From Blastobasis lacticolella (Eukaryota > Arthropoda > Insecta > Lepidoptera > Blastobasidae): a stretch of 64,000 nt of DNA. The notes below the pieces were generated by a model, which saw only the letters and a list, made by a program, of their open reading frames with translations, did no database searches and had not been told where the DNA came from. This document shows positions 37,738 through 47,984 of this stretch, in pieces (position 1 is the stretch's first letter; each line of letters opens with the position of its first letter). The stretch is from assembly GCA_905147135.1 (NCBI GenBank), contig LR990041.1:620001-684000 (forward strand), in the 5' to 3' direction. A program made the translations under genes and the position numbers.

Positions 37738-38023
37738 CTACGGACAAATAATATCACGGGCAAGAAAATGAACAATTATTCGCTTGAAACAACATACAAA
37801 ACTCACCAAGGACTAATGTGAGTATGAACACCATTAATTTTTATTAAATGGTCTACTAATTTAGACAAAGCATTCACTAACTTTTAATTTTTTTTGATTT
37901 TCCAGACCTCGAACAGTATTCGTCCAGGTTATCCCAGAGGATGATCCACTTGCACGCGTGAAGAAAGTTTCTGACAATCAATGGGAAATGACGTGTTATG
38001 ACACTCTAATTGCTTCTAAGTAA
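37738..38023 (+). pseudogene. 5'-truncated remnant of the six-exon gene family
   Basis: Two exon-like pieces match the fourth and fifth exons of the family. The first ends in 'actcaccaaggactaat' at the donor GTGAGT (about 37818). The second starts after the acceptor TTTTCCAG (about 37905) and carries VKKVSDNQWEMTCYD, the most conserved motif of the family, ending at a GTAAATTG. Exons 1-3 and 6 are absent. It is thus a fifth copy in decay at the upstream edge of the array. Confidence 0.6.
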
Positions 38024-38769
38024 ATTGTTTTATTATTTTATTACATATAACTTCTTCAAAAATAAAAAAAAGAGCTGTATTTATTTCGTTATAATTAAAA
38101 AAATTTGTTACTTTTGGTGATTATTAATTTTTGCTCATAACCTGAAAATACTAGACTATTTTTGGTCTCCTGCGCATATGAACGGAGTTGATGCGAGACT
38201 GCATCTCAACTGCTTCTTATGGTAGTCACCGTACTGTACATACGAGGAATCCTTCCGATAGTTGAGCACCACTGCTCTTTAGAAGCATTCTCAAATAAAC
38301 CTGAAAAATAAGCTGATAGCTGAAACAAATTATGTCAAGAGAAAATTGAATTGAACTGATTAATAGCAGGAATAATTTATTTAATTAAAAGATCGCAAAT
38401 ATTTTTAGAGAGTTATTAATGTTTACAAACAACTTGCCACGAGGTATCATGTACGATCTGTTAATCAGAGTGGGGGAAGCTACCGCAAGACATATTGTAG
38501 GAAGAGTGTGCAGAGCTGACGCCTGCGTGAGATAACCTACCGACTGAACTCTGCCTAGCCGACGAAAGAAATTCCAATAAATATTTTGAGATCAATGTTT
38601 CTGCTATTCGAATGTAACCACATGATTACTCACCGCATATTTTCCTGTTTCAAGAGCATTAAGTAGTGCCGAAAACTTTTGATATCTCAGTTGCTACTGC
38701 GAGATCGTTCCAGCTTCAGTGTTGTGCTGATTATTTATCAAAAATAAATTATTGTTATAAGATTAAGAT

Positions 38770-39803
38770 ATGAGCGAATATAAATTGATACTTTGTGACG
38801 TCCAAGTGCCCAAAGAATGGCCGGTGGAAACTGAACGATTAGTCATTACAAAACTAGTGAGAAAAGGCATCAGGGAGCATCCATTTGGCCAGAGAGTCGT
38901 GATAACTATTAACGATATATCAGCGTTGATCACAGGGGGCTGGCCGATGTACACTTTAGAGAGGATAGAACGTGAGTAAGTTTAGCTCTCACTTACGAAA
39001 GATCTTTTTTCGAACCAATTGTCACAATTTTTCCGTTTTCAGGAGTGATGAGTACACCCGCTACATCGACTTGTTTCTGCCGGTAAAAATTTCGATGTCC
39101 AAGTTTCAACCTGACGGATCTTCTCTACTTGAGAAGAATTCAGAGTAAGTACCAAAAATACAAATATTTTGAACTAACCTAAACTTGGACTGAAGAAAGT
39201 ACAACCAATTTTTTTTTCCAGGCTATTTCTCTCTGAGGATCTAACATTCGATCACCCGATTTCGAGACTGTTTGGATCCACTGGTCACAGAATTGCGATT
39301 GCTACACCAAATCTTCATAAGTAAGTCCTACGTCAGCGATATTTTCCGTTGTATGTAGAAGAGACTTACCCCAAACTGTTTTTACAGCATTCTACGGCGG
39401 ATGGATGTAACAGGCGAGGATGCGCACAACTACACCTGTCTGATAACGTATAGAAATCCCAAGGGCTTAGTGTAAGTAATAGTTATTGAAAAATAAATTT
39501 TGCGTTATCAATTTGGTGTTAAACTTTTGGAAATTTTTCAGACCTCAACAATTCGTCCAAGCTACATCAGATACTTGCGTATCGGTGGAGAAGATTACTG
39601 AGGCTGAATGGAATATTGTGTATGCTCATCGTCTGATTAAACCTCAGTAAGTTTCTGATGTTTCAAAGTTTCTAATCTTGTAATTTTCTTGTTGCGCACT
39701 TTCCAGCTGGATTTTGATATCATTTTTCCGTTACAGGCATTCTTGGTGCAATCGAAACATAGTACAACCCTTGAAGCGAAGCCCATTGTTCAGAAGACGC
39801 TAA
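38770..39803 (+). CDS. Six-exon family gene A (intact, unknown function)
   Basis: Exons: 38770-38975, 39043-39144, 39222-39320, 39388-39471, 39542-39646, 39737-39803. All introns are 67-90 bp, begin GT and end AG, and sit in phase 2, and the joined frame has no stop until TAA at 39801. The product would be about 220 aa. It begins MSEYKLILCDVQVPKEWPVE, has no signal peptide or membrane segment, and ends in a basic tail (KRSPLFRRR). I do not recognise the family; the regular phase-2 micro-intron layout matches multi-exon genes known from bracovirus segments. AATAAA follows at about 39822. It is the most diverged of the readable copies. Confidence 0.7.
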
Positions 39804-39856
39804 TATAATTGTTATGATTTTCAATAAAGTTTTATATTGTTTGACCTGTTTCGATT

Positions 39857-39950
39857 TATCCTGTTACGTGAAGAAGTGGAACGCTTAACATAATAAATAA
39901 TCCGTAACTCCTACTCTTTCCTGCTTTACAGAATTAATTGCATTCAAAAA
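39857..39950 (+). repeat. Short direct repeat shared with the tRNA-bearing blocks
   Basis: About 94 bp beginning 'tatcctgttacgtgaagaag' recur at about 40171-40264 and 44338-44431. They show the spacer between family genes has been duplicated in pieces. Confidence 0.7.
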
Positions 39951-40009
39951 TGCTTACCGTAAGATGGACGGTTTGGCTCAATGGATATAGAATAAGTGTA
40001 AGGAAATTT

Positions 40010-40439
40010 GGCATAGACCGGGTAGCTCAATTGGTAGAGCAGCCGACATGTAATCGGAAGGTTCTGAGTTCGAATCCCAGCCCGAGCTATCCCGAATTTT
40101 TTCTCACATATTCTATAAACTCCCATTGAGATGGCCCTTTCCCCATCCTTTCTCAATCCCCATCCTTCCCTCTATCCTGTTACGTGAAGAAGTGGAACGC
40201 TTCACATAATAAATAATCCGTAACTCCTACTCTTTTCTGCTTTACAGCATTAATTGCATTCAAACCTGTTGGATTCAATAAAGTTTCTGATTGTTTTACT
40301 AAGAAATTCTCAAAACCTTCAAGATTCTGTAATCAGTTTAGGTCGCGACCTTTCTTCGAATAACTGATTACAGGGATTTTTCCTTGTATCTTTAGTCTTA
40401 TCAAGTTTCGATAACTCTGTCGGTGAATTAGTAAACAAA
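40010..40439 (+). repeat. 430-bp duplicated block, copy 1
   Basis: Identical in length to 44177-44606 with only about three visible substitutions and no gap. It holds the tRNA-like sequence, the 94-bp repeat, an AATAAA and a 'ggtcgcgacc' palindrome. High identity indicates recent duplication or gene conversion compared with the more diverged genes beside it. Confidence 0.85.
40016..40087 (+). tRNA. tRNA-Thr(TGT)-like sequence, copy 1 (possibly pseudo)
   Basis: D arm 'gctcaattggtagagc', anticodon stem ccga/tcgg with loop CATGTAA, and T arm with TTCGAAT loop are all present, giving anticodon TGT (40049-40051). The acceptor stem pairs at 5 of 7 positions. Position 33 is A, not the near-universal T, which would impair decoding. 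No intron is visible. It therefore looks tRNA-derived but perhaps not functional; its presence in a virus segment spacer is unusual. Confidence 0.5.
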
Positions 40440-40582
40440 TTGCTTGGCTCTTAGTGACCAGTTTGGAATTAGTCATCGTACGTTCCTTTTACAACGATAT
40501 CGTCACTAACGCGCGAGTACAATATTAATCATCACGGGAATTGTGATCGAAGTGTTAAAGAGTGAAAATAATTACCGGAAAC

Positions 40583-40587
40583 TCAGT
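40583..40587 (+). promoter_or_regulatory. Initiator TCAGT of gene copy B
   Basis: TCAGT at 'aactcagtcagtgc' corresponds to the initiator of copy C at 42469. The TATA position about 20-30 bp upstream holds only a weak 'gaaaataatt'. Confidence 0.35.
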
Positions 40588-40698
40588 CAGTGCTGGAAAT
40601 CCATCGAGTACAGAGCTTTGTAATAATCCACCCAGATTACGAAATAAAAATTTCCCTGCTCTTGAAATAGATTGAAGTATTCAACATAATTGAATACA

Positions 40699-41846
40699 AT
40701 GGAAGTGTACCAACCTCTGAATTGGATCTTCAACATATCCAAGGAATGGTCGAAAGCAGTTGGACCAGTGGTAATTGAGGAATTGTTGAAACAAGCTCCC
40801 GACGATGATCAATTAGGCCAAAGAGACATTGTAATTAGAAATGGAGTTTCAGCGTTGGTTATTGATGAAGGATTCGGACTTTTGTTTGCAAGGATGGCAA
40901 AAATGTAAGATTTATATTTCATTCATTGAAATTTATTTTTTCGACTTCGTAATCTTGACAATTTTCCGTTTTCAGAAAAGATAACACAATTTGGAGGAGT
41001 GATGTTCTATTTCCGATGAGGGCTTAAATACTGAAATTTGAACACGGAATGCCCACAAAGAAGGTCTCAGTGTAAGAATGCAGAAATTTAATTGATTGAA
41101 CGACTCAAATACGAGTGCAAGTGTCTGATTCACTTTTTACTTTCAGGTACGATCTACCTGTAAGACTAACACAGCACCACCCATTTTCCGACTGGTTTCA
41201 ATCAAGATCCAATCACTTCAAAATTTTGACGGCAGCGCCAGCCCTTGAAGAGTGAGCGATTAATCTAAACTTTAGCGTAGATATTTAGTCTTTTATGTGG
41301 AGAAGACTTAAATATTTTAACTTGAAATTTCTTTCGTAGAATTTTCGAGGCAAAGGGCATTACGGGGGAGGAAGTCTACAATTACGCCATTGAAACAATA
41401 TACAGAACTCACAAAGACCTAATGTGAGTGTGAATATCATCAATAATCATTAGACCAGCTGGTGATTACTGGACGAGTTCTTTTCAATAATTTGGATTTT
41501 TGTACATTTTTCAGACCTCGGGAAATATTCGTCCAGTCTGCGCATACAAGTGACACAGTTACTGTCGTGACGAAAGTTTCTTACGACCAATGGGAGATGA
41601 CGTGCTTCAACCGTGTGGTTCCACCTGAGTAAGTTGTAAATTTTTTTACGCCATTTTTTACAATTTGTCCTTTTATTCAAAGTACGGAAGTGATAATTGA
41701 TTTGGATTACTTTCCATTTCTAAAATAGAGACGCTTATGGCCTTATTCAAATGTTACATTTCTGTTACAGAGGAACCCGGTGCGATCAACTATTAACATA
41801 CCCCTGGATTGCTTGTGGTTTTCGGACGTCCAAAAGTCCTACTTAA
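40699..41846 (+). pseudogene. Six-exon family gene B (stop in exon 2)
   Basis: Exons by comparison with copy C: 40699-40904, 40976-41071, 41147-41251, 41340-41423, 41515-41628, 41771-41846. Every splice site is intact and in phase 2. In exon 2 an in-frame TAA (about 41024-41026) occupies a position where copy C has a serine codon, so the product would end after about 85 residues. The remaining exons are still open, including VSYDQWEMTCFNRVVPP. The damage is thus a single recent change. ATG 40699 begins MEVYQPLNWIFNISK as in copy C. Confidence 0.7.
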
Positions 41847-42085
41847 ACGTTTAGGTAGAATCATTAGTTATCAATCCAAAGATAATCGCACGTCTCATAC
41901 CACGAAGTATTTGAGACAATACTTTACACTCGACATGAACGATAACAAGAATAAACACTAAGTTAATATACGAGGTATTATCGGTTAGTCTAATATATTA
42001 TTTATGATTTTCAATAAAGTTTTATGAAACTATTCTGATCGTTTTACTAAGAAGCTTCCAAATTCAAGATTCTGTCACCAGTTCA

Positions 42086-42302
42086 TAGGGAAAAAAATGA
42101 TCCGGAGATACGGCAGTGTCTCGCGCCAAGCACACGTCCAACATATCGACGGTACTTTGGTAAAACTTCTTATCTTCTATGCATTTTAAAAGAGAGATAC
42201 GAGGTTTTATCAAAGTACCGTCGATATGTAGCGTGAGACATTAAAAAATCTCAAGTTATACAACAATTGTATTGGGATTTTTCAATCAATTTTATCCGTG
42301 CA
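42086..42302. other. Complete host-integration-motif-like palindrome (HIM)
   Basis: Arms at 42140-42165 ('acatatcgacggtactttgg...') and 42204-42229 are reverse complements around an about 40-bp centre. The outer left flank (42104-42146, 'ggagatacggcagtgtctcg' onward) matches 35 of 43 positions with the cut right end of the viral block at 52422-52464. This identifies both as the same motif. The 217-bp stretch sits as a clean insertion in a copy of the spacer repeat: the flanking text 'accagttca' and 'ggtcgcgacc' is adjacent in the blocks at 40.3 and 44.5 kb. In known bracoviruses the HIM is where circles open for integration. Confidence 0.7.
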
Positions 42303-42440
42303 GGTCGCGACCTCTGAAAAACTGATTACACAGGGATTTACTTGTATGTTTACATGCTTAGTCTTATATGTTAGTCACACAATGGTATTATTACTAAAGC
42401 GCAAGCACAATATTAATCATCGCGAGATATATTAGAATTA

Positions 42441-42475
42441 TATATAAATGTACATAACTCCCGATACCTCAGTCA
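42441..42475 (+). promoter_or_regulatory. TATA box and initiator of gene copy C
   Basis: TATATAAA at 42441-42447 and the arthropod initiator CTCAGTC around 42471 are 30 bp apart, an ideal RNA polymerase II core promoter. The start codon at 42562 lies about 90 bp downstream; the in-frame ATG at 42448 precedes the predicted transcript start and was rejected. Confidence 0.65.
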
Positions 42476-42561
42476 CTCCTGAGAGCCCGTCGCATACGAG
42501 GTTTCCAATTCCCGATTATTTTCTCATAATAAATCACCCAGATTCTATAGAATTTAACAAA

Positions 42562-43729
42562 ATGGAAGTGTACCAACCTTTGAATTGGACATTCAACGTC
42601 TCCAAAGAATGTTTAAAAGCAGTTAGACCAGTGGTACTTGAAAAAATATTGAAAAAAGCTCTCACTGATTATCACTCAGGTAAAACAGGCGTTGTAACTA
42701 AAGACGGAGTTTCTGTGTGGGTTGTTGATGAAGCATCCGGACTTTTGTACATAAAAATGGAAGAAATGTAAGTTCTTTTATTTTACTCGTGGAAGTTTGT
42801 TTCTGAACTTCGAGATCTTGACGTTTTTCCGTTTTCAGAAAAGGTAGCAACACTCATAGAACTGATGTTCTTCTACCGATGAAGGCTTCGATAGTGAAAC
42901 TTAAACCTGGTACGCCGACAGAAAAGGTCCAAGTGTAAGTGTGCGAAAATTTTTCAACTGACTTAATCTTGATTCGAAAAAGTGTGTGATTTACTTTTTA
43001 CTTTCAGGAACGACCTGCCTGTAAAACTTACGTGGGATCACCTGTCGTCCAACTGGTTTGAGCCAAGTCCCGACAATCATAAAGTTGTGACGGCTGTGCC
43101 AGTCCTCGAAGAGTAAGCACTAAATTTTTCGTCTTTTTGAAATGGAAAAGACTTGAAGTTATTAACTTGAAATTGTTTTCGCAGAATTTTCAAGTCAGAG
43201 GACATTACGGGCGATAAGGTGTACGATTACGCAGTCAAAACAATATACAGATTTCACAAAGAACTAATGTGAGTGTGAACAGGTGAACACTATCAAATTA
43301 TTAGACCAATTGGAAATTATTAGACGAGTTTTCAATAATTCGGCTCCTGTACTTTTTCCAGACTTCGAAAAATATTTGTCCAGTCTGTGCTAACGGATAA
43401 TTCAACTGCACTCGTGAAAAAGGTTTCTGATGACCAGTGGGAGATGACGTGCTTCAACCGTCTAGTTCCTCCTGAGTAAGTGGTCACATTTTCAGTTTTT
43501 CCTTTCATCAAACGTACACCGATTATCTAGAAGTCAGAATCGTGAACTTCAACTTAAATTGAATTCGTAAAAATTATTCTTGATCCCTCAAACAGAAGTT
43601 AGTAGCCTTATTCGAATGTCACATTTTTGTTACAGAGGATCCTGGCGCCATCTATCAGTTACATTCCCCTGGATTACTTGTGGGTTCCGATTGTCCAAGA
43701 ATACTCAGAAGTTTATGCTGAATCACTAG
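42562..43729 (+). CDS. Six-exon family gene C (intact, unknown function)
   Basis: Exons: 42562-42767, 42839-42934, 43008-43112, 43185-43268, 43362-43475, 43636-43729, all joined by phase-2 GT-AG introns of 71-160 bp. The frame stays open to TAG 43727-43729, giving about 232 aa. It begins MEVYQPLNWTFNVSKE, shows VSDDQWEMTCFNRLVPP near residue 190, and has no signal peptide, membrane segment or known domain that I can see. AATAAA is at about 43814. With an intact core promoter it is the best candidate for an expressed member. Function unknown; family context suggests a wasp virulence product. Confidence 0.75.
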
Positions 43730-44176
43730 CTATCAATCCGAAAATAATCATACGCCTCATACCGCGAACCATTTGATACAATATGTTACTCTCGATATGT
43801 ATCATGACCAGAATAAACACTTGAGTTAATATACGTGTATTATTCAACGCCCTTCTACTTTCCTTGAAGTTCAGTTACTTTTCTATCGACAAATAGCAGT
43901 AATTATTTTTATGTGAACCATAAATCATAAATCAAATCATAAAAATATTTGTTTGCATGAACAGTAATTGAGTACATAACATCCTTTTCAGTTGTAAATT
44001 GTAACTCGGAAATTTAATCAGGCGCATTATGGTGATGATAATTATGACATCCGCTGTAAAATTTATTGACTTTTATGTGAGTCCATAAACTCTAATTAAG
44101 GTCAAACTATAAACCACAAGCCATAAACAACGAGCTAATTAAATTTTGTTCATAGTTCTGGAATGACCACCCTGAA

Positions 44177-44606
44177 GGCATAGACCAGGTAGCTCAATTG
44201 GTAGAGCAGCCGACATGTAATCGGAAGGTTCTGAGTTCGAATCCCAGCCCGAGCTATCCCGAATTTTTTCTCACATATTCTATAAACTCCCATTGAGATG
44301 GCCCTTTCCCCATCCTTTCTCAATCCCCATCCTTCCCTCTATCCTGTTACGTGAAGAAGTGGAACGCTTCACATAATAAATAATCCGTAACTCCTACTCT
44401 TTCCTGCTTTACAGCATTAATTGCATTCAAACCTGTTGGATTCAATAAAGTTTCTGATTGTTTTACTAAGAAATTCTCAAAACCTTCAAGATTCTGTAAT
44501 CAGTTTAGGTCGCGACCTTTCTTCGAATAACTGGTTACAGGGATTTTTCCTTGTATCTTTAGTCTTATCAAGTTTCGATAACTCTGTCGGTGAATTAGTA
44601 AACAAA
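44177..44606 (+). repeat. 430-bp duplicated block, copy 2
   Basis: Near-identical to 40010-40439. Here it follows gene C by about 450 bp instead of lying directly between two genes, so it marks where another gene copy may once have stood. Confidence 0.85.
44183..44254 (+). tRNA. tRNA-Thr(TGT)-like sequence, copy 2 (possibly pseudo)
   Basis: Same as copy 1, including A33, with one extra acceptor-stem change ('gaccagg' for 'gaccggg') that weakens pairing further. Anticodon TGT at 44216-44218. More likely a pseudogene than copy 1. Confidence 0.4.
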
Positions 44607-44609
44607 GGT

Positions 44610-45604
44610 TGATGTATTGTTAGTAGAAAGAGAGTCAAATACTGTAACATTCTATTAATAATTATCAATAAAACTTTTAACAACCATAAGAGGTTTGTTT
44701 GTTCTTGCCATCATAAAATATCAACTATTTTAATTACCCGCAAATGGTAGTATATTGATTTTGAAGGTTATAAAGAACAATTGATTGATTGCCACATAGT
44801 GGAACATAAACAAACCTCTTGAACAATGATGTACCAATCAATATAATGATTGCTCTAACTGGCATTTTATCGCCATATCGGGACAATTAATATCATACCT
44901 CAGCTCCGTGAACATTCTTCATTCGAGCCAATATATTCTATATCTAAATACTGTAGGAATCAACGGGAATATTCTCAGACAAGTTAATTAATAACAAAAT
45001 CTTGATAACATCGAATACATTTAAAACGTTCTAAGAAACGCCATAAAGGCCCGATAGCAAAACAAAGATAACAGAAAATTATTCACAGTTGAAATAATTA
45101 TTAGAATATGGAGATAAAAATTGATCTAAACTCTGTACGGTTCCAAGTTCTTCAAAAAATTTGGTACTAGGCATCCTGATGTTTCTGAAGATGACAATTA
45201 GATGTAAGTTTTTGATGAGACACAAAACTCTGATTCGTCAATCACCAATTTTATTTTGGAGAAAGTCAGAGTAAGAAGAGTGTAATTGTACTGTAGAGTC
45301 AATTTCAGCGAAACACATTGTTCTATATACTTTATGAATATCGTATGAGTGACAAATTAAACGCTGACCTTGGTAGTGGGGTTTTCCGTTGATAAGTATA
45401 ACTTTTGAATTGGGAGCTTCATTGTTTTGTACGGCATGGTCGTGGTTGGACGCATTTTCTCGAAATTTATTTAGGCGTTTTGAAAATCAATTTAGAGTAA
45501 GGGAAGTGAAAGAATAATTTATAAAAAAAGTTTAGTGTTTTGTCAAGCATCAAAGGTTTGTAATTTAAAAATTTATAAATTTACTAATTTCAAGTGATAC
45601 AATA
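44610..45604. other. Viral spacer, possibly with decayed gene pieces
   Basis: No open gene. Around 45.17-45.23 kb text resembling an exon 1 end and donor ('gacaattagatgtaagttt') hints at a very decayed family member, but the match is too weak to annotate. Confidence 0.3.
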
Positions 45605-45608
45605 TTAA

Positions 45609-46181
45609 GGTAGTTCCTGCGTGAAACCACTTTTCGAGAGATTCTTTTCAAATTTTTTTGACAAGTTAGGAACAGTGTTTTTTATCGATTCCTAGAGTTT
45701 TTGACCATTTATATCGCGAGATAAGGAAAAAGTTCGCGATTTCGAGGGTTACTTTCCACTCAAAGTATGTAAAACGTCAGGTCTCTTCAACGATTTTAAA
45801 TTATATTAAAAAATTCTCTCGACAGAATCGGAAGAAAAAGTAGGAGTGTGGAATGATGTTTGTAGAATAAGTTAAAAAAATAAAAGTACCACCTCACCAT
45901 TTTGTTTTAAAGATATTTAAATTAAAATATTAATTTTTTATCCATTTCCAACCTCTTCATTTTACTGTTCATTGTGATCTGGCAACACTGTACGCAGCGC
46001 TCCCTGAAATAGTGTTGAACAAAGTGCGCGAAATTCAAATCTTTTACAGTTATAACGAGCAACGTTGCCAGATCACCGTAACTAAAAATATTTGACTGTT
46101 GTGTGAGCGTCTGTGAGCCGAGGCTATTAATTTTTGACCATAGTAAATGCTCTGACTATACTATACCTCGCTGGAACTACC
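45609..46181. mobile_element. TTAA-flanked MITE (piggyBac-like target)
   Basis: The ends GGTAGTTCC and GGAACTACC are inverted repeats, each directly flanked by TTAA (45605-45608 and 46182-46185), the target duplication of piggyBac-type transposases. An inner inverted pair 'gatctggcaac'/'gttgccagatc' (about 45977 and 46066) could form a hairpin. It is 573 bp and has no coding frame. Whether it entered in the wasp or in the present host is not known. Confidence 0.65.
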
Positions 46182-46265
46182 TTAAACATATTTTAAATGA
46201 TAAATTATTCGAAATCCACTGACACGTTATTTAAATAGTCTTGGAACAATTTTTTAGAAATAATC

Positions 46266-47103
46266 ATGGAATATCAAAATATTCTCCCTGATATTCAAGT
46301 CCCCATTGAATGGCCAGTAGGGGCTTTGAGAGACGCCATTTTGGAGGTGGCCCAGATGGCCATCACACATTTTGAAAGGGGTCAGAGAACAGTCATAAAA
46401 ATACAAGATGTGATAGGGCTGATCTCATATGACGACATCACCCAGAAATATGTTTTTCTTAGAACGCAAGAAATGTAAGTTTGATACTACTTTCTGCACT
46501 TGTTTTTACTTTTCGAACTACTAGATCTTTACTTCTATTCTCCGTTTTCAGAAACCAGGAGGATACTTCAACCCTGGAGTTGATTATCCGATAAGCATTA
46601 AGGGTAAGCTTATCGGATATCGGAGCTTATTCATGGATGAATGGAGCGAGAAATACATTGGAGATTGAGTATTACTGATTAGTAATTATCAATACCTGAG
46701 GATCTGAGATGCGACCACCCAATTTTGAATTTTACAAACAGATTGCTCTACAATTAGAAGGTATATTTCCTTAATTTCTTAGGATAAAATTTTGCGTGAT
46801 TCCACTTTCGAACTATTCAAAGCAAGTTAAGTCTTCTTTTATTAATTTTCCTGAACATTTTTCAGACTTTCAAAAACATCAGGCCCTACGTCCACAGCAG
46901 ATCCTGTCTGAAGCTATAAAGACTTTGGTAAGTCGTTGCATTTAATTCTTGGAGACATTTTCCATTTTCCCGGTCCATAAAAAATATGCCGACAGATCGA
47001 AAGTTAAAATTTCAGAAAAGCAGATGTAACACGGTCTCAATTTAATATTAAACTTTTGTTACAGTTGATGGCGCAGCTGGGAAGTACCATAGATTTAGCT
47101 TGA
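46266..47103 (+). pseudogene. Six-exon family gene D (frameshifted, decayed)
   Basis: Exon 1 (46266-46474) is open, begins MEYQNILPDIQVPIEWPV (closest to gene A) and ends at a good donor. Exon 2 begins at 46552 but meets a stop within 15 codons; a one-base shift restores text similar to the exon 2 core of gene A, so there is a frameshift. Downstream only exon-5-like (46866-46927) and exon-6-like (47065-47103) pieces with splice signals remain; exons 3 and 4 are lost or unrecognisable. AATAAA follows at about 47190. Confidence 0.6.
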
Positions 47104-47378
47104 CCGTTTTCAGCTTGACCATTTCTACTAATTTTGTAAACATTCAGCGACCTCAGAAGAAAAAACTGTGATATTATTTTAAATATTTTTAATAAACTTC
47201 TCAATAATTGACGATGAAATTTTACTTACATTATTACATACCATAATACTCACAATCAGTAAATTCATTTTACACAGCCCTTAGTCAAAATTAGAGAAGA
47301 CAATTGGAAAAATACGAGATCAGATAAAAAACACTTAACTTCTAACTTAATTTTTAGATACCTTTAACATTAATTGAC

Positions 47379-47891
47379 CTAGTCTTCACTTTCACTGCAT
47401 TCACTTTCACTGTCACTTGAATACGGCTGATGACAATCCGCGCCGAATTCCAGGAAGATGTCCATCATCTTGAAATCGTCTCTCGTCCAAGCGACCTCAT
47501 AAGCAGTTAGACCTCCATAGTCACAAGCCTCTAAGTCCACGGTAGCCTGCTGACACATCCAAGTTGCCAGCTCGTAATCCTGATAGACGACAGCTATATG
47601 AAGCGCAGTACTTCCAGAAGTTCTGTCTGGTGCGTTCAAGTCTGCCCCCATCTGCTCCAGGATTTCCAGTAACTGCACTGCCTTCTGTCCTCTATGACTT
47701 CGTGCTATGATGTGGACACACTGATGTCCTTCAAAATTGTAGTCCCGCAGTAGAGATTCGTTGTCATCATTCAAACACCATCCAGCTCGCAGGAGAAGGG
47801 ACGCACACCCATAACGACAAATGTCATGGAAGAAATTGTCTCCATCGGTGTTCATTGCACCGAAAATTTCGCTGATTACAAGAGACTTCAT
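47379..47891 (-). CDS. Viral ankyrin-repeat protein (IkB-like, vankyrin)
   Basis: 170 aa with ankyrin repeats: NFEGHQCVHIIARSHRG, then SGSTALHIAVVYQDYELATW and GGLTAYEVAWTRDD, plus a partial N-terminal repeat. The C-terminus is acidic and serine-rich (SDSESECSESED). Length, three to four repeats and lack of the IkB regulatory ends match the ankyrin family of bracoviruses, which bind Rel/NF-kB factors in the host and hold them inactive. The frame is intact. A TATA-like GATATAATCG (plus 47974-47980 region) and an initiator TTCAGTC about 29 bp further lie upstream. It lies opposite to the preceding family gene D. Confidence 0.85.
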   Translation of the reverse strand: MKSLVISEIFGAMNTDGDNFFHDICRYGCASLLLRAGWCLNDDNESLLRDYNFEGHQCVHIIARSHRGQKAVQLLEILEQMGADLNAPDRTSGSTALHIAVVYQDYELATWMCQQATVDLEACDYGGLTAYEVAWTRDDFKMMDIFLEFGADCHQPYSSDSESECSESED

Positions 47892-47944
47892 TGCTTCTGA
47901 TGAGAAAAAAAATGTAGAACTGTCTCAAAGCGATGCCAGGGTAA

Positions 47945-47983
47945 GACTGAAGTAAAGTTGTTTCGAACTCCCGATTATATCAC
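47945..47983 (-). promoter_or_regulatory. Core promoter of the ankyrin gene
   Basis: Minus-strand GATATAATC then, about 29 bp downstream, TTCAGTC. The same TATA-TCAGT layout occurs at family gene C and the 227-aa gene, suggesting a shared promoter type in this segment. Confidence 0.55.
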
Positions 47984-47984
47984 A

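Noticed and set aside
39938..40129. Open frame with VAQLVEQPTCNRKVLSSNPS as a gene
   Set aside because: This peptide is the translation of the tRNA-like sequence, a well-known spurious ORF type.
42448..42561. Upstream in-frame ATG of family gene C
   Set aside because: It lies between the TATA box and the predicted initiator, so it would not be in the mRNA; the ATG at 42562 matches the starts of copies B and C.
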